Below, piece after piece: positions 24,085-35,605 of a stretch of 64,000 nucleotides of DNA; the stretch's first letter is position 1, and each line of letters begins with the position of its first letter. Source of the DNA: Spodoptera frugiperda (taxonomy: Eukaryota > Arthropoda > Insecta > Lepidoptera > Noctuidae). The stretch covers positions 5,580,001-5,644,000 of the forward strand of contig NC_064217.1 in the NCBI RefSeq assembly GCF_023101765.2. Reading direction: 5' to 3'. The notes under the pieces are model-generated. The model made no database searches. It saw nothing but the letters and a program-made list of their open reading frames with translations, and had not been told where the DNA came from. Made by a program: the position numbers and the translations under genes.

Positions 24085-24262
24085 CACATCACATCACATC
24101 AACAGCCTATAAGTGGCCACTGCTGTTGGCCTCTCTCTCTCACAGGAAGAAGATTACAGTATTTTCACACACACACACATTATAACTCAAAAAATGTCGT
24201 TGGTATGTTTCGAAACCGCGCCCTCATGCATGATAAGCGGGCATCGTAAACGACTAAGGCTA
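24085..24262 (-). repeat. SINE S5 fragment (F block)
   Basis: AAGTGGCCACTGCTG start and CCCTCATGCATGATAAGCG end, matched at 32390-32640 in the G block. Confidence 0.55.
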
Positions 24263-24705
24263 TAATGTACAGGAATGTAATTTTCCAAACAGTTGAATTA
24301 AATTCATAGTAAGGATACATAATTTGATGTTCATTTAGGTACGGTACTTGAATTTTTTGTTATCCCATCTGCTGCAAGAAGCAACTGTCTCGTCTGGGCG
24401 TCGTTAGTTTAAGCCCCGCCCAAATATTCTTGAATATTCTTGTACCTATGTATATACACTAAAAATTATACAAATATTTATATAATTCTTAGTTCAGCGT
24501 CTCAGATATTTGGAATTTCGTTTCATTAATCACTTAATAGAATGGTACATTCTAAAAAAATAATAATAGAGAAGTGGCTTATTTGGGTCTAGTTTCTTTT
24601 TGTAGGCCTTTTGTATATCTGTTTAAACTTACTTAATTTTTTTCTGAGCAAATTGTACTCCTGTAAAACTTTGCTAACATCATAAATTAAATAACTGATA
24701 TAACG

Positions 24706-24769
24706 CTTTTTTTGAGGGGAAAATCATCCAATGACTTCTCCTACATTTGATGAGGCGAGAGGGAGCGTC
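24706..24769 (-). repeat. Truncated SINE S3, shared by both blocks
   Basis: T run (tail) then GAGGGGAAAATCATCCAATG, cut short after 64 nt. Same element at 33072-33136, so it was there before duplication. Confidence 0.7.
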
Positions 24770-24786
24770 AGAACCGATATAACTTA

Positions 24787-24953
24787 TTTTTTTTTTTTTT
24801 TTTTTTGAGGGGGAAAATCATCCAATGACTTCTCCCGCCTTGGGCAAGGCGAGAGGGAGTGTCAGACTCTTACTGACTAAAAACCACCCCGTTCCTTCTC
24901 CTGCTTTTCGACCCGGAGCTCCGGTAAACCCGCTAGGTAGTCCGCAGCTCCGG
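24787..24953 (-). repeat. SINE S3 with 17-bp target duplication, F block only
   Basis: Target AGAACCGATATAACTTA at 24770-24786 and 24954-24970. The G block has the single uninterrupted site at 33137-33153. Confidence 0.85.
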
Positions 24954-25054
24954 AGAACCGATATAACTTACGATGCCAATATCGTAATAATAGTCGTTTC
25001 TGAATTCAGCTCATGAAAAAAGTGTCTCTCATTGACTTGTTACTTTGAACTCGA

Positions 25055-25760
25055 CTACATTTTCGAGGTTTGTATGCTTCGCGATTGATACCTACACAAA
25101 TTATACTATTATTATCCGTACAAAATCTGATTAAAAATTCTGAACATATCGTTTCTTCTTTTAGAATTATTTAAGAAACTGATTTGAAAATAAAAACCAG
25201 TTTAAGCTTGTCAAATTCAGTCATTTATTAATACCTAATTATTTTCAATTGTTAAATTTTGAATGGTAAATAATAATAAGGTAATTTGGTTTTGAGTTCT
25301 AATGATGTTCCTGGTTTTTTAGTTTTTGATTCTGTTTTGAACATGAAATTAACGGTAATAGTGTGTTGTTTGTCATTAACATTTTCTGTGGAATAAAGAG
25401 TAAAAATCAGGTGACAGCAATATAGCCACAATTAAACATTTTAATCTAAAAATTCAAAAATTCGATAGAAATCCATTTAAAAGGTTTGTTCCAGGGAATT
25501 TTAATTGTTAAAATTCTTAAAAGCTGTGATTAAAAATACATATACTTATACATATTCTTCTAACTAGGAACTTCTAGAAAATTCAGACAAGCTACATAGC
25601 TTACTTATTATACAAAGTTGCTTGATATCTTCTGCTATCAAAATAAAAAGCCTTATGTAACAAACAACTTGATTGATTGATATATCGTGAGTGATAAATA
25701 AACCCTCCTACAATAATCCTAAAGTGAAATAATTGTGATAATGTTGCAAATGTATTTTGT
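25055..25760. other. Upstream flank of the F block
   Basis: AT-rich DNA aligning in pieces with 33220-33787. No gene recognised. Confidence 0.4.
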
Positions 25761-25767
25761 TTTTTAA

Positions 25768-27974
25768 CCCTTTAACGGTTATAAGGATCTAGATGAGATA
25801 GAAAGATTTGGTTTTCGGATTTGTGTTACATAAGATGCCTAAAATAAAAATTGAGATTCAATTTTTTTTTACTTTTTTTTTAATTGGTGGTAAGAATATT
25901 CCCTCTACCTGATTGAGAGTAATGAAATTGTAGTATGATTTTTCAGCAAACTAAAAAAACAACATAAATTTCACATAATAACTTTATTTCAATTACACAA
26001 TTGAATACCAATAAGAAAATAGAAACAAAAATGAACTTGTTTGTGAAAATTCGAAAAGCATGGTGTTATACATAAACCCTTATGTATAACACCATGCCAC
26101 TCCACATTCGCTACACTTGATCTTAGATCGCTTATCTTTTGCCTTAGTGCTGCAATATCGGCATCTTTGATACGACGGTATATCATTTGGCATGTGATCA
26201 CCAACGTTGGAAAAGCGGATTTCCGGTGCAACGATGTGAATTGCCTTTCGATAATTTTCAGATACAGCAACTTTTTTTCTTACGGCGTAGTTGACGCCTT
26301 CAGCATGACGTTTTCGGGAAGAAAAACAACCAATAAGTCTTCTGGCTAGAGCGATACGATACTCTAGGTTGGACAATTTGGTTGCATTCGCATTCTTTCC
26401 CTGGACTAAAAAAGAATTTGTGATGCAGGCATCAAAAATAAAATAAAATAGCGAAGCCACCACCGTTTGCTCCTTCGCCCTACTGAGTATGTCCCTTTGA
26501 TGTGATCAAAGTGATCTACTCCACCCATTCTTTTTGTATACTCTTTCACTACTGCAGGACACCTTACATCTGTCTTGAAACCGTCTCTTCCTTTCCTGGG
26601 TAGACATGTTTCATTGTCCTTGGGATGGAAAGCATTGGTCATAAATAAAACTTCTTTTGTATCTTGCCAGATTACAAAAGCCACGTTCTCCTTGACTCTT
26701 TTCTTTTACTTTTCACAAGTTTCGGTAAGTCTGCTCTTTGCCTGCGTACAATATCGCTCGCAGAAATACCATTTACATGTAGATAATTCATGATATCATA
26801 ACAGCTAAAAAAAAAAATAATCAAACGTAACATGCTCTGCCGCCATTCCTTTAAATTTTTCTGTTAACTTCTTGACCACTTTTCCTCCTAAATTGTCTTC
26901 TACTCTGTCACCATCTCTTCCGGTGTATATATCAAATTCGTACAGATAACCAGTTATACTATCACAGCGGCACCACACCTTAAAACTCCATGCTTCAATG
27001 TAGACCTTCCTTTGAAAAGAATCATTGATTCATCTATTGACTGGGAGGAAGAGTTGTGCGCATTTTCTTGAAAAGAGGTGTTTATAAGCGTCAATAACGG
27101 GCGAATTTTGAATAGCTTATCATACTCGGGGCTAATTCTGGCAGGTTGTTTAGAATTTGCTTGAATCTTCGGAATGTCATGGTGGAAGCTATTTCGTCAA
27201 CTCTAAATTCGGGATTCGATGACCAATACAATTCGAAAGTAGGTAAAATATTGTATCCCATAATAATCAATATACCTAGGAAAGCCTTCAATTCCTTTAT
27301 GTCTAGTATGGTCCAGCCTATTACGTTGTTTTGACATGCATATCTGTTAGTCTCTGTGATAATTAATTCAAAAACTTCTTGAGTATTTTTTTTTTTCAAA
27401 ATATCGGATAGGCCTGGCATTAGATGGTAACACGCGTGTCGGAGTCATTGGAACACTATCAAAGGACTCAAGCTGTGGCCTAATATCAGTCCATGAGGTT
27501 TTTTTCCACGTTTCTTCATCTCTGTCAGAATCGCTTGCTTCTGACTCTGCTTCTGTTACTGGTGGCGTTATTATTTTCGGATGAATCGCTGTCTTCATCT
27601 CCAACCCCACTTCCTAGCCTCGTGCTAACTCCACGTCCCATTCTAGTTCCAGCTTCTCGTCCTGTTCCAAATCTACGTCCCGTTTCGGATCTACGTTCCA
27701 TCCTAGCTCCTCGTCCTCTACCTTTTACAGGCAACTTACGTGATTACAAGTAAAGGCTCACCGCATGGGACCTCCGCATCAGATGATGTTGATAGTTGAG
27801 GCGATAACGATGCTCGAATTGTTGCAGTAGATCGAAGGTCTGGTTCTTCTAAATCCCCTAAAATTCGCTGTAACTTAGTGACATTGTACGGAACGCCCTC
27901 CTCTTCTGATTCTTCGCCGTCTTCAGACTCTTCCGGTTCTGACAAACCGAACGACGACGTTAAAGGTTACCGGG
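25768..27974 (-). mobile_element. Decayed piggyBac-like element at the F/G block junction
   Basis: Begins CCCTTTAACGG directly after a TTAA (25764-25767), the canonical target. The right end keeps CGTTAAAGG but is cut by a SINE, so the second TTAA flank is lost. Confidence 0.7.
26080..27945 (-). pseudogene. piggyBac-like transposase, broken by several frameshifts
   Basis: Reads from an acidic N-terminus (SEPEESEDGEESEEE, from 27945) through shifted frames into the DDE_Tnp_1_7 core: GWTILDIKELKAFLGILIIM (about 27340-27280), SIDESMILFKGR with one catalytic-type Asp (about 27035), the DSITGYLYEFDIYTGR stretch (about 26950), and GGVDHFDHIKGTYSVGRR (about 26520). It closes with the Cys-rich C-terminus (CRYCSTKAKDKR, CSECGVAWC). 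At least three frame changes and a small deletion after FKGRSTLK make it non-functional. Confidence 0.85.
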
Positions 27975-28063
27975 GCTCCGGCTCAAACGGGGTGGTTTTT
28001 AGTCAGTAAGAGGCTGACACTCCATCCCGCCTCACGTCATTGGATGACTTTCACACCTCAAAA
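27975..28063 (+). repeat. SINE S3, 5'-truncated, inside the piggyBac right end
   Basis: TTACCGGGGCTCCGGCTC to an A run, ending directly at the start of the G block. No clear target duplication, so it may mark a rearrangement joint. Confidence 0.65.
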
Positions 28064-28135
28064 AAAAGGTCATATTTGTTTATTTTTTACTATAGCATTT
28101 AAATTGTGTATTAAGATATACTTAGATCAAAAATT

Positions 28136-28185
28136 TTAAGAAGTTTATTAATCCAGTCTATGTAGTGGGTTACCTCGGAGAAGCC
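28136..28185 (-). pseudogene. Fossil last exon of a lost S1 protease gene (G-block copy)
   Basis: Minus strand reads GFSEVTHYIDWINKLL, closer to the functional exons than the F-block copy because Trp is kept. The N-terminal half and the stop position are lost. Confidence 0.75.
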
Positions 28186-28364
28186 TTGAAGGTTAATCAT
28201 AATAAAAAAAAAATCTGACTTTAGACTTGGATTTATTAACGTTTGAGAAGTTAAATGAAAAAGAAGAAAGAACTATAAGTTTTTAAATATTTTATTTGAA
28301 AAAACATAGTAATTAATAGGCACTTCATTCAGCAACTAACATTACATTTGTTCATTATAAAGTT

Positions 28365-30950
28365 TCAGAGGTGTCTGTTGATCCAGCTCATGAAGGATGT
28401 GACTCTGGCGAAACCAGACGGCAGGCTGGCTTCACAACCACGGGGTGAGCCGAATGATGTAATACCAATCTAAAGAAAGAACAAATTATAAAACATTAAA
28501 ACGATTATTTTTCTAAGTTAATAATAAAATCAGAGCGCAGATTTTTTGTTAAAGAAGTGTAATCTGTAAAATTGGTTTACGTTTTTATAGTAGTAGTTTA
28601 GCGGTGGTAAACACGCGCACTTGAAAGCAACTTATTTGCTTTAGAGTAGGATGTTAAGTCGTTCTGAATTGACAATATGGCTGCAATAACTAGTAACCTG
28701 TGCTATCATATTTCTCATACTAAGTCACCAAAATTGTGTCTACAGTTGTCGACCACTCTTTGTTGCAGGAAAACACGCACACGTGGCAGGATACTTTTAG
28801 GAACACAAAATAGTAATACTTTAAGAAGTCAAGTTTAAGAAGTATAATTAAAACTACGTACCAAAACTAGTCTGTTGTTTCTTGTAACAGCAAGAGGGCC
28901 TCCAGAGTCTCCGGTGCAAATGCCCCTTTTGCCAGCTCCACTCGTGCAAAGATTGGACGCCAAGATGGTTGATCCAAAGGTTTGAATACACTCATTGTTT
29001 GAAATTACAGGCAAATGGACAAAACTCAAGCGTTGGTTAGACGGTATTCCTCCAACTAAGGAAAAGAAAATAAGTTAATGTAAAAGGAGAATGCCCAAAA
29101 TAACCCAGCGTCGAATAAAATCATTTATGAGTGATATAATAGACTCTACTCGTATTAAGAGGTCGCAAATACGCTATTATTTGGCCAAAACCATAACCGG
29201 ACGAGCTAGCAGTCTGCAAAATATTATAATTTTGTATAGCAGGACGATTACTGACTAACTGGTTAATTTTTTGTTACTGTATTTGTTACTTGTGAAAGAG
29301 CTAGGTGAAGAATACAGATAAAGAATAATATCTACGAGAATTACATGCAAACCCCCAAACCTGCAAGATTTTCCAAGATTATCATCATACCACGATGTGA
29401 TTTTGTCTGACTGTTAAGTCTGCGGAAAGATCATACAAGGCGTGATCATGATAAACTGGAACATTTTTATAATTACTAAACCTATAACATTATATATCTC
29501 GGTTTAAACGAAAATAATTATTGAATTTGGGTTATACGGTGTATACTCTACCTCTTCACATATAAATTATTTTAATCGATTCTGGGTTTTTGCTTCATAC
29601 ATTTTTGAGCATTCTCTTTTGTACCTACAGATGTTATAAAGTTAATACATAACACAGTATTTTGTTAATGTTACTTACATTCCGAGGTCATGCCGTAACC
29701 TGATGCAATAGCGATATCACCAACAAAGTTTTCATTGAGTTGAGCACCAGAGGGCAGAGCGATAGGAGAAAGAATATCTGTGGATAAAAAAATCGGTAAG
29801 ATGACCTTCTATATGATAAAGGCAACATTAAAACAAGACAGAGTATCTATTGGAAAAACCGTTACAGAAATAAGCAACCTATTCACTCGGACTTTGAAGA
29901 TAGCTAGGTTATACCCATCAGAAAACACAGAATCCGCGAAAGAATTTCACTCCTGATTTAAAATATAGTATTTTTTAAACCTGGTACCTACTATAAAAAA
30001 GATGAATTTACTTACTAGTAAAGCCAACGTTGTGCGGCAAATTGATAATAGCGATATCATTCCTGACTGGAGGTGCCCAGTTTTCGTGCAAAACGAAGCT
30101 TGTGCTCACCAGTCGAGTACCTCCAGTAAATATAGTTACAGAACCCAAGATAACGTTAATTCTCGTCACATGTAGCACAGCATCGTTTATGTTGTGGGCG
30201 GCAGTAAGCACTCGTCTTGCAGAGATAAGTACTGCACTGGCTACAGAAACTCCATGTGGATATTCCGTTAGAAGTCCAACCTGCGTAACATGATAGTGTA
30301 AAATTAAGCTACATATTTTATTACAACCCAATCATTTGGTAGCAGAACTTCTACAACCATATTCAATCAACCAAATAAGCAAATGTTGAATGTATCATCA
30401 TCCTAAAAGTGGCCACGGCTGACCAAAGGACTCTTCTCACACGCAGAAGGCTTGAGCATTAATCACCACGCTTGCTCAATACAGGTTGGCGATTTCTAAC
30501 TTATAACTAGTAATTGTAAGCTCAGGTTTCCTCACGATGTTTTCCTTCACCGTTTGTCAGTTGCGTCTAAATAATCTTAGAATGTACATATAACCTGGCA
30601 AAAGTCACATTGGTACTTGCCGTTGGTAGGTTTCAAAACCGCATTCTCATGCAAAAGAAGCGGACGCCTTAAACCATCGGGCCACCACGAATACGGTCGT
30701 AAGTATAATACAAAGTTTTTACCTGGTAAGGGAACTGTCCAAGTACTGCATGGGAACCTCCAATAATGCGAGATGGATCATCCAAGGCAGCTTCTTCTTT
30801 TATCCTAACTTCATCAGCAAGCGGCTTGCCAATCTTTTCAATGTAACCATACGCTGGATGGCTTTCAAATTCTATGACATCTTCAAGAGTTATATGCCTG
30901 GCAGATCCAAGCGCCACTAGAGCCAACAGAACTCCCACCGAGAACTTCAT
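28365..30950 (-). CDS. Protease G: chymotrypsin-like S1 serine protease, 5 exons, 296 aa; duplicate of F
   Basis: Exons: 30723-30950, 30016-30280, 29679-29777, 28862-29055, 28365-28469; 297 codons including TGA, every exon the same length as in F. Exon 1 encodes the same mature sequence as F over the spliced part. Differences cluster around functional loops: exon 2 has ARRVL for F's ATRVL and a different PHG stretch, exon 4 has TILAS for F's TILES and CTGDSGG for F's CIGDSGG, and exon 5 has SPRGC for F's SVQGC. Triad intact; Gly at 189; no Cys42-Cys58. AATAAA at 28291-28296 (minus). Confidence 0.92.
30405..30690 (-). repeat. SINE S5 in intron 1 of G
   Basis: Same insertion as in intron 1 of F. 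Confidence 0.65.
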
Positions 30951-30997
30951 ATTGATAAAACTAATATAGTAATAAATAAAATTGCTTTGGATTTATT

Positions 30998-31003
30998 TTT
31001 ATA
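30998..31003 (-). promoter_or_regulatory. TATA box of protease G
   Basis: TATAAA on the minus strand at the position matching the F promoter. Confidence 0.55.
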
Positions 31004-31429
31004 TTCTTAATTTTATCTATACTCATCATTGACGTTACATAAATTTGGATGACAAAGCTGATTAGCTGATAGATAGTAGTTGATGATGATCAGTGCAAAA
31101 TGTAAATAAATTAATCAGAGCTATCAAACAAATAATAGGTAATCTTCGAATTGGTTGATTAGGTATCAAGTGAAGGTATCACTATGTATAAAGTAGCACA
31201 ACCATGTGGGTCATAATTAGCCAAGCTGCCTTTATGGTTCATTAATTACGGAGTAAATATAATTTGAACATCCATAAGAAACATATATATTCACTTCAGA
31301 CACCGGCAACACCAGAGAAGTTTTTCTCCGGTAAGCTCGTTGCGTTGTTTTCTGTGTGACCGGTTTACTCTGGTCGGTAAAAAATTGCTGGTGACTGGCC
31401 TTTATTCCAATCGTCATCTTTATCATCAT

Positions 31430-31835
31430 TAGTCGAGAGACGTCCACTGCTGAACAGAGGCCTCCCCCTTAGTCCTCCACTTAGAACGACAAGCTGCCAC
31501 CTGCATCCACTGGCTCCCCGCAACTCTGACGATGTCGTCGGTCCATCTAGTGGGAGGTCTGCCTACCTAGAGTGAGGTGTGCCCACGTTACGTGTTCCGG
31601 TCCGCGGTCGCCACTTGGTCACCTTCCTGGCCCAGCGGCCAACAGTCCTCAGAGAGAAGTGGCCTGCCCATTGCCACTTCAGCCCGCATATTTTGAGAGC
31701 TATGTCTGTAACTCTTATTCTTTGGCGAATTTCCATATTTCGGATTTTGTCGTGCAAAGATAATCCAACCATAGCTCTTTCTATAGCGCGCTGGGCGACT
31801 CTAAGCCTTTCTAAAAGGCCAGCAGTTCGGGACCA
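31430..31835 (-). mobile_element. RTE-like LINE C-terminal fragment (G block)
   Basis: Minus strand retains ALKICGLKWQWAGH and GRWARKVTKWRPRT. Same ancestral insertion as in the F block. Confidence 0.65.
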
Positions 31836-32389
31836 TGCCTATTTTTAGTTTAATTATTAAGTTATGTTATATAATGGTTTTCAATAATTTCAATATTGCA
31901 AGCAAGCTTATGTTTGGTCATATCCATCCATATGAGTCGGCAACTTTACTAGCTCTTTCTGTCTTAGGTAATCACCACTTATCCGAAGATAAGACTGACA
32001 CAAACAATGATTTGGGTTTATTAGTAGATACCATTATCATTCGAATTAAGAGATCAAATCAAAGAATTACCCATGCGCTGATGTCAAAAGAAATTGGGTA
32101 CTTTAATCTCCCTGTGTTCACTTTATCAGATAGAAGAAGGGATTTAAATATCTGTCTCATTAATTATCTGATATCTATTAGGATTTGATTAATAAACAAG
32201 GTAATACTGATATGGTAACTTGTTTTTCTGTTTCAAGGAGGCTGTTCCTTGAAAGTATTATGATGTAGATCTAAATTAGCATTGACTTATAATGTAATAT
32301 TTTTAATTTTCTTTTTTGGGATTATGTTGAAAAATATTTTGATGCTTAAAAATAATTTTCATAAACTTAGGATATAATCACATGACATC

Positions 32390-32640
32390 ACATCAACAGT
32401 AAGTGGCCACTGCTGACCAAAGGCCTCTTTTCACACGAAGAAGATTAGATGTTTCTTCACCATGTTTTACTTCACCGTTTGTCGGTGGTGTGTAAGACAT
32501 GATTAGATGTGTCTTAATAATCTTAGAAAGTACATTATAACTCTGAAAATGTCACATTGGTACTTGACGTTGGTAGGTTATGAACCCGTGCCCACATGCA
32601 TGAGAAGCGAGCGTCTTAAGCCTCAGGGCCACTACGACTT
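32390..32640 (-). repeat. SINE S5 (G block)
   Basis: Fuller copy of the element at 24085-24262. Confidence 0.55.
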
Positions 32641-33071
32641 AAGTTATAATAATAGAACAGGTATTTATTTTTACATGGGGTAGAAGATTAAAGCGGTTCT
32701 TAAAATTTCTGTGTACAACTTTATTACTATAGGTAATACTAATCTTATTAATTTATCTATTCTAAGCGCCATTAGTTTAAGCTCCGCCCAAATATTCTTG
32801 AACATTTTTGTATGTATATTTATATAATTTTTAGTTTTAAGTCTCAGATATTTGAAATTTCAATTCACAAACAACATTCCATCACGGAGTGGTTCATTCT
32901 AAAAAAATTTAAGGAAGTGATTTTTTTGGGTCGAGTTTCTTTTTATACAGGTCTTTTATGTAGGTATATCATATCTTCTTCTTCTATATCTTTTTATACT
33001 TATATTTTTTGTGAGCAAATTGTATTCCTGTAAAACTTTGCTAACATTATAAATTAAATAACTGATATAAC

Positions 33072-33136
33072 GCTTTTTTTGAGGGGAAAATCATCCAATG
33101 ACTTCTCCTACATTGGATGAGGCGAGCGGGAGTGTC
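33072..33136 (-). repeat. Truncated SINE S3 (G block)
   Basis: Counterpart of 24706-24769, followed by the intact AGAACCGATATAACTTA site. Confidence 0.7.
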
Positions 33137-33913
33137 AGAACCGATATAACTTACGATGCCAATATTAAAGTCGTTTCTGGATTCAGCTCATGAAAGAAGT
33201 GACTCTCATTGACTTGTTACTTTGAACTCGACTACGTCTTCAAGGCATGCTTGTGGCGACCTACACAAATTGGGCTATTATTATCCGTACAAAATCGGAC
33301 CTGACTCAAAAATCCTGAAGACGTTTTCTTTTTCTAGAACTATTTAAGAGAGTGATAAAACTAAAAATCAGTTATTAATACTCGTAACTATTTTCACTTA
33401 AAGTGTTTACCTCTCCTGCCTCAGTTCTTGCCTTAATTGGCTGGTCTGAACATGGAGATTAACGGTAATAGTGTGTTGTTGTCAGAAGTTTTCTATGCAA
33501 TCAGAGATCAAAATTAGGTGACCGTAATATAGACAATTCGATCGAAATTTATTTAAAAGGTATTTAGGCTTGTTCCAGACTTTGTTTATTGTTTAAACTA
33601 CCGACGACGACTATAATGTAGCTTATGCCATAAAAATAAAGTTGCTTTATATCTTCTGCTATCAAAATATGAAGCCTTATGTAACAAACAACTTGATTGA
33701 TTGATATATCGTGAGTGATAAATAAACCCTCCTACAATAATCCTAAAGTGAAATAATTGTGATAATGTTGCAAATGTATTTTGTTTTTTAAAGATTATAA
33801 AATAATACGAAAACGATAAAGACTCATCATAATAAAGAATATTATGCTAATTATGTATTTATGCGATAGCGAAAGCTGGGTTTTTCCAATTACTTATTTC
33901 CATTCTATCATTT

Positions 33914-34130
33914 ACTAGCTCTGCCCGGGACTTCGTCCTTGTGGAATAGTGACTTTTGACAGTTTCCTTGCGGTCCCAGGTTCGTCTCTCGTAGGTGATG
34001 GCGTAATAATATGTAGCCTATATATTGACCCGACCTGATAGTAATATTTGAAGTAAATCCATGCAGTACTTTTTGAGTATAAGTCAGTCATACTAACAGA
34101 AAATTGTAAAAACTATATTTTTGGTTTAGT
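33914..34130 (-). mobile_element. Lep1-type Helitron fragment
   Basis: 3' end on the minus strand: GAAGTCCCGGGCAGAGCTAG. The other end is not defined. Confidence 0.45.
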
Positions 34131-34149
34131 TATCGATAAGTACCTATGT

Positions 34150-34425
34150 GCGGGTCTGGCGGCAAACAAGGTAGCTCACCACCTGACCAGAATCAGACCG
34201 CGTCGCGTTCCGCATGCGTCACACAGAGCCATCAGATCACCAGAAATGGGGCCCTGTAGGGCTGATGCCGACCTGGAGCTGCGGACTGCCTAGCGGGTTA
34301 CCGGGGCTCCGGCTCGAAAAGCAGGAGTGGGAATACGGTGGTTTTTAGTGAGTAAGAGTCTGATACTCCCTCTAGCCTCGCCCAAGGCCAGAAAGTCATT
34401 GGATGATTTACCCTTTAAAAAGGTT
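34150..34425 (+). repeat. SINE S3, long form
   Basis: Includes the 5' part (CACCTGACCAGAATCAGACC, GGGCTGATGCC) also present in 58387-58675, then the common body to GATGATTTACCC. Confidence 0.65.
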
Positions 34426-34764
34426 TTTTAAAATATTCAATGTACAGTTAAGACTTTCCTACAATTTTATTATATGTATAGATAATTTATGTTATCATGA
34501 TTTAAGTTGTGATAGAAATGTTGTTACGCAACTGTGATGAAATGATGAAAAGTAAAAAAAAAAATGGAAATGCATTTTTTATTAAACTAAACGAAAGAAG
34601 ACTTATTGTAAGGAAGGATTTATGGAAGCAGAATACAAATAAGACTGGGAGGGTCATGCTTCGATATAAATACCCATTTACCGACTTGACCGAAGTTATA
34701 ATATGTACAACGGCATCACACAAAATCAACGTCAGAGGTTACTAGAAGTCCAATCCAAAAAAAA

Positions 34765-34870
34765 AGCCTGAAAACGCATTTGTAAATCCTCAGGTGTTGC
34801 GGGGCATCTAGAAGTCGGGCTCGAGTTGCTTATCATCGGATGATCAATCTGCAAGTTTACCGTTCTATGC
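34765..34870 (+). repeat. SINE-like repeat S4 (degenerate)
   Basis: Recognisable by CCTCAGGTGTTGCGGGGCAT and TTATCATCGGATGATC. Confidence 0.5.
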
Positions 34871-34879
34871 CATAAAAAA

Positions 34880-35420
34880 CATAGGTAACTTAACGTAGTG
34901 ATTGTCACGAAAATCTTTCCCGAATCTGCAAATGTGAAACATCCAGAATCGCGATAGTCTTAGGGTATATGATTTGTCTGTTCCGAGGCAGTAAGAGAGA
35001 AGCTTAAAGGTTGTTGATTTAAGATTTAAGACGATCAAAGAAAATATTAATAGGTTGTATGAAGAATGAATGTGTAGTTTTGCAGATTTTATAAATATTA
35101 ATAAATACTGTTTTGTTGTAGGTATAATTTATGTTTATTACAAGTACTTATCACTGAGAATTAAAATTTTTGAAAATGTGTCAAAAATCACTGACGTAAG
35201 TATGGTATCTAATCTACATTGGTCATATTTTACATCGCACGAGTTGACAAACAACTTTGCACTATCGTAACGTTATCACAGAGCTTTTCATTAATGCATC
35301 CTTTGTTTAAAAAAATCATAACAAATATTATAACACAATACATATTAAATTAACTAAAAAATCATGGTACATTAATGGAGAATAATCAAAAGAAATATTA
35401 CCCGTCTTATTTATTGATTA
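34880..35420. other. Intergenic
   Basis: AT-rich; only short open frames with no recognised product. Confidence 0.4.
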
Positions 35421-35424
35421 TCTA

Positions 35425-35605
35425 TACTAGTATTATAAAGCCGAAGAGTTTGTTTGGACGCGCTAATCTCCGGAACTACCGGTCCGATTTGAATAATTAT
35501 TTTTGTGTTGAATAGAACATTTACCGAGGAAGGCTATAGGCCATAAAACATCACGCTATGACCAATAGGAGCCAAGCAGAGCGGGTGAAACCGCGCGGTA
35601 GTTGC
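35425..35605 (+). mobile_element. Lep1-type Helitron 5' fragment
   Basis: Starts TCTATACTAGTATTATAAAG and contains GCGCTAATCTCCGGAACTAC and CAAGCAGAGCGGGTGAAACC, the usual 5' half of such elements. The 3' hairpin is not seen. Confidence 0.55.

Larger units (their letters stand above)
18030..25767. repeat. Segmental duplication, copy containing gene F
   Basis: Aligns with 28066-33791 from the left flank (AGGTCATATTTGTTTATTTT) through gene F and its upstream DNA to a TTAA at 25764-25767. This copy additionally carries a Helitron-like element (18369-19839) and two SINEs that the other copy lacks. Confidence 0.85.
28066..33791. repeat. Segmental duplication, copy containing gene G
   Basis: See 18030-25767. 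Homology ends at a TTAA (33788-33791) where the F copy was entered by piggyBac. Confidence 0.85.

Noticed and set aside
34509..34745. Overlapping 75-78 codon open frames on both strands
   Set aside because: Low-complexity Lys/Asn-rich translation, no homology recognised; chance frames in AT-rich DNA.
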